A DNA stretch of 41,110 nt, taken from assembly GCA_035472475.1 (NCBI GenBank), contig DATIPA010000189.1, positions 1 through 41,110 on the forward strand, in the 5' to 3' direction. Under the pieces are notes generated by a model that searched no databases, was not told the DNA's origin, and was given only the letters and a program-made list of their open reading frames with translations. Positions 34,159 through 41,110 of the stretch are shown one piece after another; position 1 is the first letter of the stretch; each line of letters opens with the position of its first letter. Origin of the DNA: JAFAXD01 sp035472475 (GTDB lineage Bacteria > Pseudomonadota > Alphaproteobacteria > Rhizobiales > Xanthobacteraceae). The position numbers were made by a program, and so were the translations under genes.

Positions 34159-34271
34159 CAGGCCCCGACACGCCGGCAAGCAAATCGGCGCTCGCCGCCT
34201 ATATATCCGCAGGCGCGTCGAAGTTCGCTGACGCCCGTTAGAGAGCCCGGTGGGAACCGGGGAGGGACGAC

Positions 34272-35147
34272 ATGGCAACGATTTCGGCCACGATGGTCAG
34301 AGACCTGCGCGAAAAGACCGGCGCAGGGATGATGGATTGCAAGGCAGCCCTTGAGGCAACCGCCGGCGATGAGGAAGCCGCGGTCGACTGGCTGCGCAAA
34401 AAGGGCATCGCCAAGGCGGCCAAGAAGGCTGACCGGGTTGCCGCAGACGGCCTGATCGGTGTCGCGCGCGAGGGCACCAAGGGCGTTCTCGTCGAGGTCA
34501 ACTCCGAGACCGATTTCGTCGCCCGCAATGACCTGTTCCAGGGGCTCGTCAAGATGATTGCGCAGGTCGCGCTCAAGGTCGGCGCCAACGCTGACGCGAT
34601 CAAGGCCGCCAAGGCGGGAAGCATCACCGTCACCGAGGCGATCGCCGATACCGTTGCCAAGGTCGGTGAGAACATGACGTTGCGCCGCGTCACGGGACTT
34701 AACGTCGATAAGGGCGTGGTAGCGAGCTATGTGCACAACACGGTCGCCGACGGGCTCGGGAAGATCGGTGTGCTGGTCGGGCTCGAGTCGCAGGGCAAGG
34801 CCGAGGAACTCGCCGAACTTGGCCGCAAGATCGCAATGCACGTCGCAGCCGCGAGTCCGCTCGCGGTTGATCCGGCCGGCCTCGACCCCGCCGTCGTGGC
34901 GCGCGAGCAGAGCGTACTTGCTGACAAATTTCGCGCCCAGGGAAAGCCCGAGGCCATGATCGGCAAGATCGTCGAGTCGGGGCTCAGGACCTTCTACAAA
35001 GAGGTCTGTTTGCTCGACCAGCCCTACATTCACGATCCTGCGAAGAGTGTCGCGCAGGCGGCGAAGGACGCCGAGGGCAACGCCGGCGCGCCAATCAAGA
35101 TCACGGGCTTTGTGCGCTTTGCACTCGGCGAGGGTATCGAGAAATAA
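34272..35147 (+). CDS. tsf: Translation elongation factor Ts
   Basis: 291 residues. Nucleotide exchange factor for EF-Tu. The UBA-like N-terminus TMVRDLREKTGAGMMDCKAAL, the core SETDFVARND and the C-terminal VCLLDQPYIHD are all typical. ATG 34272 has GGAGGG 6 bases upstream. A 6-bp hairpin with a GGGA tetraloop (34246-34261) abuts that site and could affect initiation. It forms the classic rpsB-tsf pair. Confidence 0.97.
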   Translation: MATISATMVRDLREKTGAGMMDCKAALEATAGDEEAAVDWLRKKGIAKAAKKADRVAADGLIGVAREGTKGVLVEVNSETDFVARNDLFQGLVKMIAQVALKVGANADAIKAAKAGSITVTEAIADTVAKVGENMTLRRVTGLNVDKGVVASYVHNTVADGLGKIGVLVGLESQGKAEELAELGRKIAMHVAAASPLAVDPAGLDPAVVAREQSVLADKFRAQGKPEAMIGKIVESGLRTFYKEVCLLDQPYIHDPAKSVAQAAKDAEGNAGAPIKITGFVRFALGEGIEK

Positions 35148-35252
35148 TTCGGCCAAGCTGAGAGCTTCTCTGCGCCGAACAGGCGTCCGTTGGCACAAAA
35201 TGCGCGTGCTTGTGAGCGTGATCCTGTCCGAAGGGTCTGCAAACAAAGTTGT

Positions 35253-35277
35253 AGGAACTTCAAATCCACCGCACTAG
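35253..35277 (+). repeat. Dispersed repeat, copy 1 (partial), between tsf and pyrH
   Basis: AGGAACTTCAAATC (35253-35266) followed after 5 bases by CACTAG (35272-35277). The same 14-base core plus CACTAG occurs in the next two gaps (36086-36114 and 36904-36931). No inverted left half is found, so this is a partial copy. It ends 24 bases before the pyrH start. Confidence 0.65.
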
Positions 35278-35301
35278 GCTTGCGATTCGGGGGAGCACCC
35301 G

Positions 35302-36015
35302 ATGCCTAAGCCCGCCTTCCGGCGCGTGATCGTCAAAATCTCCGGTGAAGCATTGAGCGGTCCGCAGCCGTTCGGCCTGCACCAGCCGACCGTCGATCGC
35401 ATCGCCGCCGACCTCGCGACAGCGCGGGGAGCGGGCGTTACCCTCGGCGTCGTCGTCGGGGGCGGCAATATCTTTCGCGGCGTTGAAGTCTCCGCCCGCG
35501 GGGTGTCCCGCACGACCGGAGACACCATGGGCATGCTGGCGACGGTCATGAACGCGCTCGCGCTGGAGGCGGCGCTCGAGCGCGCCGGCGCGTCGGCACG
35601 CACGCTGTCCGCTCTTGCGATGCCGCAAGTCTGCGAAAGCTATTCGCGCCAGCGGGCGGTCAAGCATCTCGATGATGGTCACATCGTCGTATTCGGGGGC
35701 GGAACCGGTAACCCGTACTTCACGACCGATACCACCGCGGTGCTGCGCGCGGTCGAGGTGGGGTGCGACGCAGTGCTCAAGGCGACCAATGTCGATGGCG
35801 TCTACAGTGCGGATCCCAAGCTGGATCCGCAGGCCAAGCGGTTCGAGGCTTTGACCCACGACGACGCGATCGCACGGCGTTTGCGGGTCATGGACGCAAC
35901 GGCGTTTGCGCTTGCCCAGGAAAATCATATGCCTATCATAGTGTTTTCGATCCAGGACGCGGGTGCCGTGACGGCGGTGTTGCGCGGAGACGGCCGCGCG
36001 ACAAGGGTCGGATAG
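35302..36015 (+). CDS. pyrH: Uridylate kinase
   Basis: 237 residues. It phosphorylates UMP to UDP with ATP and is a hexamer of the amino-acid-kinase fold, unrelated to eukaryotic UMP kinases. Visible motifs: VIVKISGEAL at the N-terminus, GVVVGGGNIFRGVE, DTMGMLATVMNALALE, FGGGTGNPYFTTDTTAVLRA and the ATKATNVDGVYSADP-like block (KATNVDGVYSADPK). GGGGGAG lies upstream of ATG 35302. The usual order tsf-pyrH-frr is kept, but the flanking gaps hold repeats. Confidence 0.97.
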   Translation: MPKPAFRRVIVKISGEALSGPQPFGLHQPTVDRIAADLATARGAGVTLGVVVGGGNIFRGVEVSARGVSRTTGDTMGMLATVMNALALEAALERAGASARTLSALAMPQVCESYSRQRAVKHLDDGHIVVFGGGTGNPYFTTDTTAVLRAVEVGCDAVLKATNVDGVYSADPKLDPQAKRFEALTHDDAIARRLRVMDATAFALAQENHMPIIVFSIQDAGAVTAVLRGDGRATRVG

Positions 36016-36046
36016 CCCCGACGGCGGATGAGCCGGCTAGCGCCGC

Positions 36047-36203
36047 CGATTTGAAGTTCCTGCATCACCTGCCGTAAGTTCGCCCAGGAACTTCAAATCG
36101 ATAAGCGGCACTAGAAACAAATGCTTGCTAGTGCCCCTTTGTTTCCGAAGTTCGTGCCAGAAGGTGCCGCGATGTATCACGAACTTCGGAAACGGGGCGC
36201 TAG
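36047..36203. repeat. Dispersed repeat, copy 2: compound inverted-repeat element between pyrH and frr
   Basis: Three stems follow each other. Stem A: perfect 16-bp arms at 36047-36062 and 36085-36100 containing GATTTGAAGTTCC and its complement. Stem B: GGCACTAG (36107-36114) with CTAGTGCC (36128-36135). Stem C: perfect 16-bp arms GTTTCCGAAGTTCGTG (36141-36156) and its complement at 36178-36193, extended outwards by GCCCC/GGGGC and CTAG/CTAG (36128-36137 with 36194-36203) around small bulges. Stems B and C share their left CTAG segment and are alternatives. The element fills most of the 281-base gap. Confidence 0.75.
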
Positions 36204-36296
36204 CGGTCCAGTGTTTGATCTCCGGCTGAGCACCGGACATTTTGGCGGCGATCCCAGCGTTTGAAGCATTGGGTATGCCGCTCTCGGGAGGCCCGC

Positions 36297-36860
36297 ATGG
36301 CAACGACGACCTACGACTTGAACGAGCTCAAACGGCGCATGCATGGTGCAACCCAGTTGCTCAAACAGGAGCTTGGCGGCCTGCGCACCGGACGCGCGTC
36401 ATCGAGCTTGCTTGATCACGTTCAGGCCGAGGCGTACGGCACTCACATGCCGCTCAATCAGTTGGCGACCGTGAGCGTCCCGGAAGCCAGGCTGATCAGC
36501 GTGCAGGTGTGGGACAAGTCGATGGTGCATGCCGTCGAGAAGGCAATTCTCAGTGCCAATCTCGGCCTCACGCCGTCGACCGAGGGCCAGGTCATTCGCC
36601 TGCGCATCCCCGAACTCAACGAGGATCGCCGCAAGGAATTGGTCAAGGTCGCGCACAAATACGCGGAGACCGCGCGCGTGGCGGTGCGCCACGTGCGACG
36701 CGACGGCCTCGACTTGCTGAAGAAGATGGAAAAGGACGGAGCGATCAGCGAAGACGATCAGAAACGCATGGCGGACGAAGTGCAGAAGGCCACCGACCAG
36801 ATTATCGCCGAGATCGATCAGTCGCTGGCGAACAAAGAAAAAGAGATCATGACGGTCTAG
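36297..36860 (+). CDS. frr: Ribosome recycling factor
   Basis: 187 residues from ATG 36297 with GGGAGG upstream; the 12 upstream codons of the open frame are not family-like. With EF-G it splits post-termination ribosomes. Typical sequence: LRTGRASSSLLDHVQAEAYG, PLNQLATVSVPEARLI, PSTEGQVIRLRIPELNEDRRKEL and a C-terminal three-helix bundle with VRHVRRDGLDLLKKM. Its TAG stop lies inside the left end (CTAGTGTG) of repeat copy 3. Confidence 0.97.
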   Translation: MATTTYDLNELKRRMHGATQLLKQELGGLRTGRASSSLLDHVQAEAYGTHMPLNQLATVSVPEARLISVQVWDKSMVHAVEKAILSANLGLTPSTEGQVIRLRIPELNEDRRKELVKVAHKYAETARVAVRHVRRDGLDLLKKMEKDGAISEDDQKRMADEVQKATDQIIAEIDQSLANKEKEIMTV

Positions 36861-36945
36861 TGTGGTGGATTTGTTCCTATCATTCTTGCGGCACTCTCGT
36901 GATAGGAACTTCAAATCCAAAATCACACTAGCATCGGGACACTAG
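36857..36945. repeat. Dispersed repeat, copy 3, between frr and uppS
   Basis: Outer arms CTAGTGTG (36857-36864) and CACACTAG (36924-36931). Inner stem: GGATTTG and TTCCTATCA (36867-36882) pair with TGATAGGAA (36900-36908) and CAAATCC (36912-36918), leaving a 3-base CTT bulge. The right side carries the shared core AGGAACTTCAAATC (36904-36917) and CACTAG; a further CACTAG follows at 36940-36945. The left end overlaps the frr stop codon. Confidence 0.75.
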
Positions 36946-36967
36946 AGAGCCGCGCAGAGCAGCACCG

Positions 36968-37717
36968 ATGGCAAACAGCGAGGTCAAGCTCGAAAGCGGG
37001 CGCGATATTCCTCATCACGTCGCCATCATCATGGATGGCAACGGGCGCTGGGCCGCGCAACGTGGTCTGCCGCGCGGGGAGGGGCACCGACGCGGTGTCG
37101 AGGCCGTGCGCAACACGGTGCGCGTCGCAACCGAGCTTGGTATCGGCATCCTGACCATCTTCTCGTTCAGCTCGGAGAATTGGTCGCGTCCGCGTTCGGA
37201 AATTCTCGACCTTATGGCGCTGCTGCGGCGGTTCATCCGCAATGACCTCGCCGACCTTCATCGCAACAATGTGCGCGTGCGGGTTATCGGCGAGCGCGAG
37301 AGCCTCGACCCCGATATCGCGCGTCTGCTCGAAGAGGCCGAGAGCCTTACACGGGCCAACACCGGCCTCGTGCTGGTGGTTGCGTTCAACTACGGCGCAC
37401 GCCAGGAGATCGCGCGCGCGGTGCGCCGGCTCGCGGAGGATGTCGAGGCCGGCCGGCTCCGCCCGGAGGCGATCACTCAGGATCTGCTCGCAAGCCGCCT
37501 CGATACGTCCGACCTGCCGGATCCCGACCTGGTGATCCGTACCAGCGGGGAACAGCGCTTGTCGAACTTTCTGCTCTGGCAGGCCGCTTACAGCGAACTC
37601 GTATTCGTGCCGGTGTTCTGGCCGGATTTTGACCGGGAAACGCTCGAGGGCGCGATCGCTGAATATCGGACGCGCGAGCGCCGCTTCGGCGGGCTTGCGG
37701 CGCGCAACGCCTCGTGA
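36968..37717 (+). CDS. uppS: Di-trans,poly-cis-undecaprenyl-diphosphate synthase
   Basis: 249 residues. It condenses isopentenyl-PP with farnesyl-PP to make undecaprenyl-PP, the lipid carrier of cell-wall and O-antigen synthesis. Signature HVAIIMDGNGRWAAQRG with the catalytic Asp, the pyrophosphate-binding RGEGHRRG, FSFSSENWSRP, and the C-terminal PDLVIRTSGEQRLSNFLLWQAAYSE (given here in part). The TGA overlaps the GTG start of cdsA (GTGA at 37714-37717). Confidence 0.96.
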   Translation: MANSEVKLESGRDIPHHVAIIMDGNGRWAAQRGLPRGEGHRRGVEAVRNTVRVATELGIGILTIFSFSSENWSRPRSEILDLMALLRRFIRNDLADLHRNNVRVRVIGERESLDPDIARLLEEAESLTRANTGLVLVVAFNYGARQEIARAVRRLAEDVEAGRLRPEAITQDLLASRLDTSDLPDPDLVIRTSGEQRLSNFLLWQAAYSELVFVPVFWPDFDRETLEGAIAEYRTRERRFGGLAARNAS

Positions 37718-38445
37718 CGGGGAACGGTGGGCGTCCCGACGCGCGCACGGATCGTGCCGACGATGGCTTTCCGGTCCGATTGGCGTCGGGGCTCATTCTC
37801 GCGCCGGCCGCGCTTGTTGTCGCGTGGATCGGCGGGGGGATTTTTGTTGCATTCTGGGGTGCGGCCGCGGTCATCGTTGCCTGGGAGTGGATCAACCTCG
37901 TCGCCCGCACGCGCGATCGCTGGCTTTGGTTTGTGGCCGGCGGAGTCTATGCGGCGGTCACATTCGTCGCTCCTGCGACGCTTCGCGGGCTACGCCCCGA
38001 CCAAGCCTACGGGTTTTCGGCGATTGTGTTTCTGTTCGCAATTGTATGGATAACCGACATCATGGGTTATGCCGTCGGTCGCGCCATCGGCGGCCGCAAG
38101 CTGTGGCCGGCGGTCAGTCCGAACAAGACCTGGTCGGGGGCGATCGGCGCCGTGGTCGGCGCGCTTGGGGCCGGATTGGCGGTCGCCGCCTGGGACGGGA
38201 TGGCGCTCGCACCCATTGCTATTCTGGCCATGATACTTTCAATGGTGGCCCAAGGCGGTGATCTCTTCGAGTCGGCGATCAAGCGCAAATTTGGCGCCAA
38301 GGACACGAGCGATCTCATCCCCGGCCACGGCGGGCTGATGGATCGTCTCGATGGTTTCATCGCCGCGGCCCTGGCGGCTGCTCTCATCGGCGCGTGGCGC
38401 GGGGGCGGTTTTGACGGGGCAGCGCGCGGGCTTCTTGTGTGGTGA
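37714..38445 (+). CDS. cdsA: Phosphatidate cytidylyltransferase
   Basis: 243 residues from GTG 37714, overlapping uppS by four bases. It makes CDP-diacylglycerol from phosphatidate and CTP in the inner membrane. About seven hydrophobic segments, and the family signature S-x-IKRKFGAKD-x5-PGHGGLMDRLD (about 189-214). It starts in a polar N-terminal stretch of 20 residues. dxr begins 4 bases after its stop. Confidence 0.95.
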   Translation: MTGNGGRPDARTDRADDGFPVRLASGLILAPAALVVAWIGGGIFVAFWGAAAVIVAWEWINLVARTRDRWLWFVAGGVYAAVTFVAPATLRGLRPDQAYGFSAIVFLFAIVWITDIMGYAVGRAIGGRKLWPAVSPNKTWSGAIGAVVGALGAGLAVAAWDGMALAPIAILAMILSMVAQGGDLFESAIKRKFGAKDTSDLIPGHGGLMDRLDGFIAAALAAALIGAWRGGGFDGAARGLLVW

Positions 38446-38449
38446 TGCG

Positions 38450-39664
38450 ATGAGCGGGGCGAGCATATCCAAGGCGCAGTCTGGGCCGCGGTCGGTCACC
38501 TTGCTCGGTGCCACCGGGTCGATCGGCAGCAGCACGATCGATCTCCTGCTCCACGCGCGCGATCGTTACCGGGTCGAGGCGGTGGCGGCCTTGCGTAATG
38601 CCGGCGCTCTGGCTGCGCTCGCACGCAAGATCGGTGCGCGCTTTGCGGCGATTGCCGATCCGTCCTGCTATGCCGAGCTCAAGGAGGGCTTGGCGGGTTC
38701 CGGGATCGCCGCCGCCGCCGGGGAAGGCGCGGTCATCGAAGCCGCGAACTGGCCGGCCGATTGGGTGATTGCCGCCATCACCGGCGCAGCCGGGTTGAAG
38801 CCGACGCTCGCTGCGCTCGAGCGCGGGGCCATCGTTGCCCTGGCCAACAAGGAGTGTCTGGTGTGTGCCGGCGCGCTGTTCATGCGCCGCGCCCGCGACG
38901 TCGGCGCGACCGTGCTGCCGGTCGATTCCGAACACAACGCGATTTTCCAAGCGCTCGGTTCGAACCGGCGCGCGGACATTCGGCGGATCATTCTGACAGC
39001 GTCCGGCGGGCCGTTTCGCACCTGGCCGCTCGAGGCCATGCGCGCCGCCACGGTCGACCAGGCACTGCGGCATCCGAACTGGTCAATGGGCCCAAAGGTC
39101 ACGATCGATTCCGCGACCATGATGAACAAGGGCCTCGAACTGATCGAGGCGCACCACCTGTTCGCCTTGCCAGCGGCTCAGATCGATGTGCTGGTCCATC
39201 CGCAGTCGATCGTGCACGGTCTCGTCGAATTCCGCGACGGGGCGATGATCGCCGAGCTGGGATCGCCGGACATGCGGGTGCCGATTGCGCATTGTCTCGC
39301 GTGGCCGGATCGGGTCGATACGCCTGCGCGCCGCCTCGATCTTGCGAAGGTCGCGACGCTCGCGTTCGAGGAGCCGGATCCCGCCCGCTTTCCGGCCCTG
39401 CGGTTGGCACGTAGCGCGCTCGAAGCGGGAGGCGCGGCCCCGACCGTCCTCAATGCCGCCAACGAAATCGCGGTCGACGCGTTTTTGCACCGTCGCCTCG
39501 GGTTTGCCGGAATCGCCAATCTGGTTGAGGAGACCCTGCATGAGGCGCAGGGTCGCGGGTTGATGGGCGAGCCTTCGAGCCTAGATGATGCACTATCTGT
39601 TGACCATGTTTCGCGATCTTTGGCCCGTGCCCGGCTACCCGAAATTGCCGCAAAGGCATCGTAA
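38450..39664 (+). CDS. dxr: 1-deoxy-D-xylulose 5-phosphate reductoisomerase
   Basis: 404 residues from ATG 38450 (MSGASISKAQSGPRS). Second step of the MEP isoprenoid pathway, NADPH-dependent. NADPH-binding GATGSIGSST (20-29), ANKECLV (131-137), metal site D158-S-E160 (PVDSEHNAIF), TASGGPF, NWSMGPKVTID (209-219), SATMMNKGLELIEA with the further metal ligand Glu231. The gene supplies precursors for the prenyl chain made by the uppS product three genes upstream. Confidence 0.97.
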   Translation: MSGASISKAQSGPRSVTLLGATGSIGSSTIDLLLHARDRYRVEAVAALRNAGALAALARKIGARFAAIADPSCYAELKEGLAGSGIAAAAGEGAVIEAANWPADWVIAAITGAAGLKPTLAALERGAIVALANKECLVCAGALFMRRARDVGATVLPVDSEHNAIFQALGSNRRADIRRIILTASGGPFRTWPLEAMRAATVDQALRHPNWSMGPKVTIDSATMMNKGLELIEAHHLFALPAAQIDVLVHPQSIVHGLVEFRDGAMIAELGSPDMRVPIAHCLAWPDRVDTPARRLDLAKVATLAFEEPDPARFPALRLARSALEAGGAAPTVLNAANEIAVDAFLHRRLGFAGIANLVEETLHEAQGRGLMGEPSSLDDALSVDHVSRSLARARLPEIAAKAS

Positions 39665-39717
39665 AGCTTTTCCCGGCAATGGCTTAGAAACGGCCGCGCG
39701 GGGGCGAGCGGAATCCG

Positions 39718-40896
39718 ATGGGGACTAATTTGCTTTGGAGTCTCAACATTTTGGGCGCCGGTTTTGTCGGGTACATCATCCCGTTCCTATTGGTTTTGAC
39801 GATTGTCGTGTTCTTCCATGAACTTGGCCATTTTCTCATCGCGCGGGCGTGCGGAATCAAGGTGCTGGTGTTTTCCATTGGTTTTGGCCCCGAGCTGATC
39901 GGACGCAACGATCGCCACGGTACCCGCTGGAAGATTTCGGCAATCCCGCTCGGCGGCTACGTCAAGTTCTTCGGCGATGAGAATGCCGCGAGCGTCCCCG
40001 ACCCATCGGCGATCGCGCAGATGAGCGAGGCCGACCGCAAAGTCAGCTTCTTTCATCAGCCGGTTGCGTCGCGCGCGGCGGTGGTCGTTGCCGGCCCGTT
40101 GGCCAATTTCATCCTGGCGATTGTGATCTTCGCGGCAATCTTCGCGATCTACGGCAAGGAATCGATCGCCGCACGGGTGGCTTCGGTTCAGCCGGGAAGC
40201 GCGGCGGAAGCCGCCGGCTTTCAGCCTGGCGATGTGGTGTTGTCGATCGACGGTCAACCGATCGAGTCCTTCGGAGAGCTGCAACGCATCGTCGTGACCA
40301 GCCCCGGCCGGCCGCTGAGCATCGTGGTCGACCGCAGGGGCGAGCGCAAAACGCTCAACGCGACGCCGGTCCTATCCGAGATGAAGGACAGCCTTGGAAA
40401 CGTTCACCGCCAGGGCATGCTTGGCATTACGCGCGCCCCGGTCGGCCAGGGCGAATCCGCAATCAAGCCCGTTGATCTTGGGACCGCGCTACGTCTGGGG
40501 GTTCAGGAAACGTGGTTCGTCATCGATAACAGCTTGTCTTATCTCGGCCGGGTGGTCATTGGCCGCGAATCCGCCGATCAGCTTGGTGGACCGGGGCGAA
40601 TTGCCCAAATCGCCGGCCAAGTCTGGCAGGGCGGACTTAACAACGGCGGACTCGGGGGTGGCCTGGTTGCGATCATCCAGCTCGCGGCCGTCCTGTCGGT
40701 CTCGATCGGGCTGCTCAACCTGTTTCCGATTCCGCTCCTGGATGGCGGCCACCTGCTGTTCTACGCGGTTGAGGCCGTGCGTGGGCGGCCATTGTCGGAA
40801 CGGGCCCAGGAGCTCGGGTTCCGTATTGGGCTGGCTGTGGTGGTAATGTTAATGATTTTCGCTACTTATAATGACATCCTGCACTGGACGTCATGA
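39718..40896 (+). CDS. rseP: RseP-type site-2 intramembrane zinc metalloprotease
   Basis: 392 residues. Inner-membrane protease that cleaves anti-sigma factors and remnant signal peptides. Zinc motif H34-E-L-G-H38 in the first membrane helix, third ligand Asp342 in the C-terminal NLFPIPLLDGGHL, and a single PDZ domain (about 150-225, with PGSAAEAAGFQPGDVVLSIDG in part). E. coli RseP has two PDZ domains; one is usual in alphaproteobacteria. It follows dxr by 53 bases, the order expected before bamA. Confidence 0.95.
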   Translation: MGTNLLWSLNILGAGFVGYIIPFLLVLTIVVFFHELGHFLIARACGIKVLVFSIGFGPELIGRNDRHGTRWKISAIPLGGYVKFFGDENAASVPDPSAIAQMSEADRKVSFFHQPVASRAAVVVAGPLANFILAIVIFAAIFAIYGKESIAARVASVQPGSAAEAAGFQPGDVVLSIDGQPIESFGELQRIVVTSPGRPLSIVVDRRGERKTLNATPVLSEMKDSLGNVHRQGMLGITRAPVGQGESAIKPVDLGTALRLGVQETWFVIDNSLSYLGRVVIGRESADQLGGPGRIAQIAGQVWQGGLNNGGLGGGLVAIIQLAAVLSVSIGLLNLFPIPLLDGGHLLFYAVEAVRGRPLSERAQELGFRIGLAVVVMLMIFATYNDILHWTS

Positions 40897-41082
40897 GGTG
40901 TGGCGCGGGGGCAACGGTCATAATGGGAAAGGTTAACGGCTAGTTGGGGCAGGTTGCACGGGTCCGGAAACCCGCTACAAAAAGGGGGTCGAATCCGGCG
41001 CCGGTGGGGGATTGCGCGTCGGTAGTCTCGCAATTCATGCAGCGTGTAAGGCATTGAAGATCTTGCAAGATTTTCGAGCCTG

Positions 41083-41110
41083 ATGGCACTTGTGCAGAGT
41101 CGGGCTTGGG
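41083..41110 (+). CDS. Possible start of the next gene (cut by the window edge)
   Basis: ATG 41083 opens a frame that is still open at the window end (MALVQSRAW). Synteny in this group would place bamA here, and a signal peptide would be expected, but nine codons are too few to judge. A 12-bp palindrome ATCTTGCAAGAT (41060-41071) lies just upstream. The 186 bases between rseP and this point show no other feature apart from a short CGGGT/ACCCG hairpin. Confidence 0.25.

Noticed and set aside
41041..41061. Frame beginning MQRVRH before the window end
   Set aside because: It stops after six codons.

Overview
The window reads as chromosomal DNA of a GC-rich alphaproteobacterium, most likely in the order Hyphomicrobiales (Rhizobiales), near the Bradyrhizobium/Xanthobacteraceae/Pseudolabrys type. 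The reasons are the gene order nuoA-N / birA / RNase J / mce / DUF1467 / proS / lolCE-lolD / dnaE, then rpsB-tsf-pyrH-frr-uppS-cdsA-dxr-rseP, a short ProRS without an editing insert, an S2 protein with a C-terminal extension, a DUF3551 protein, and LexA boxes of the direct-repeat GTTC-N7-GTTC type. No species is claimed.

Left end (1-4182): the right end of an integrated element. A minus-strand operon (3931 down to 439) encodes an unknown 234-residue protein, an 86-residue protein, a 603-residue phage-type family A DNA polymerase, a winged-helix protein and a 58-residue protein. Around it are palindromic 22-bp repeats (725-774), a 16-bp palindrome (4033-4048) and lower-GC DNA. It ends at 4135-4182 in the 3' part of a tRNA-Asp gene, which has the form of an attachment-site scar. 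No integrase lies inside the window.

4183-6760: two minus-strand chromosomal genes, a small secreted cysteine-rich protein and a membrane-anchored [2Fe-2S]-ferredoxin/class III nucleotide cyclase, divergent from the nuo operon.

6760-24726: a dense plus-strand run with all 14 complex I genes (nuoA-N), then biotin ligase, RNase J, methylmalonyl-CoA epimerase and a DUF1467 membrane protein. A 44-codon frame fits exactly between nuoC and nuoD with one-to-four-base overlaps at both ends.

24757-25758: a minus-strand DUF3551 gene, then about 740 bases without a protein gene. This stretch holds several inverted repeats and a strong minus-strand intrinsic terminator, so it is a candidate structured RNA locus.

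25759-32997: proS, a LolC/E-type permease, lolD, a 32-residue membrane micro-protein behind two LexA boxes that overlap its promoter, and dnaE. The SOS-controlled micro-protein is the most interesting item in the window.

33163-40896: translation, cell-envelope and isoprenoid genes rpsB, tsf, pyrH, frr, uppS, cdsA, dxr and rseP. Three consecutive gaps (tsf-pyrH, pyrH-frr, frr-uppS) carry related CTAG-flanked inverted repeats, a dispersed repeat family. The window ends in what may be the first codons of the next gene (bamA by synteny, not shown).
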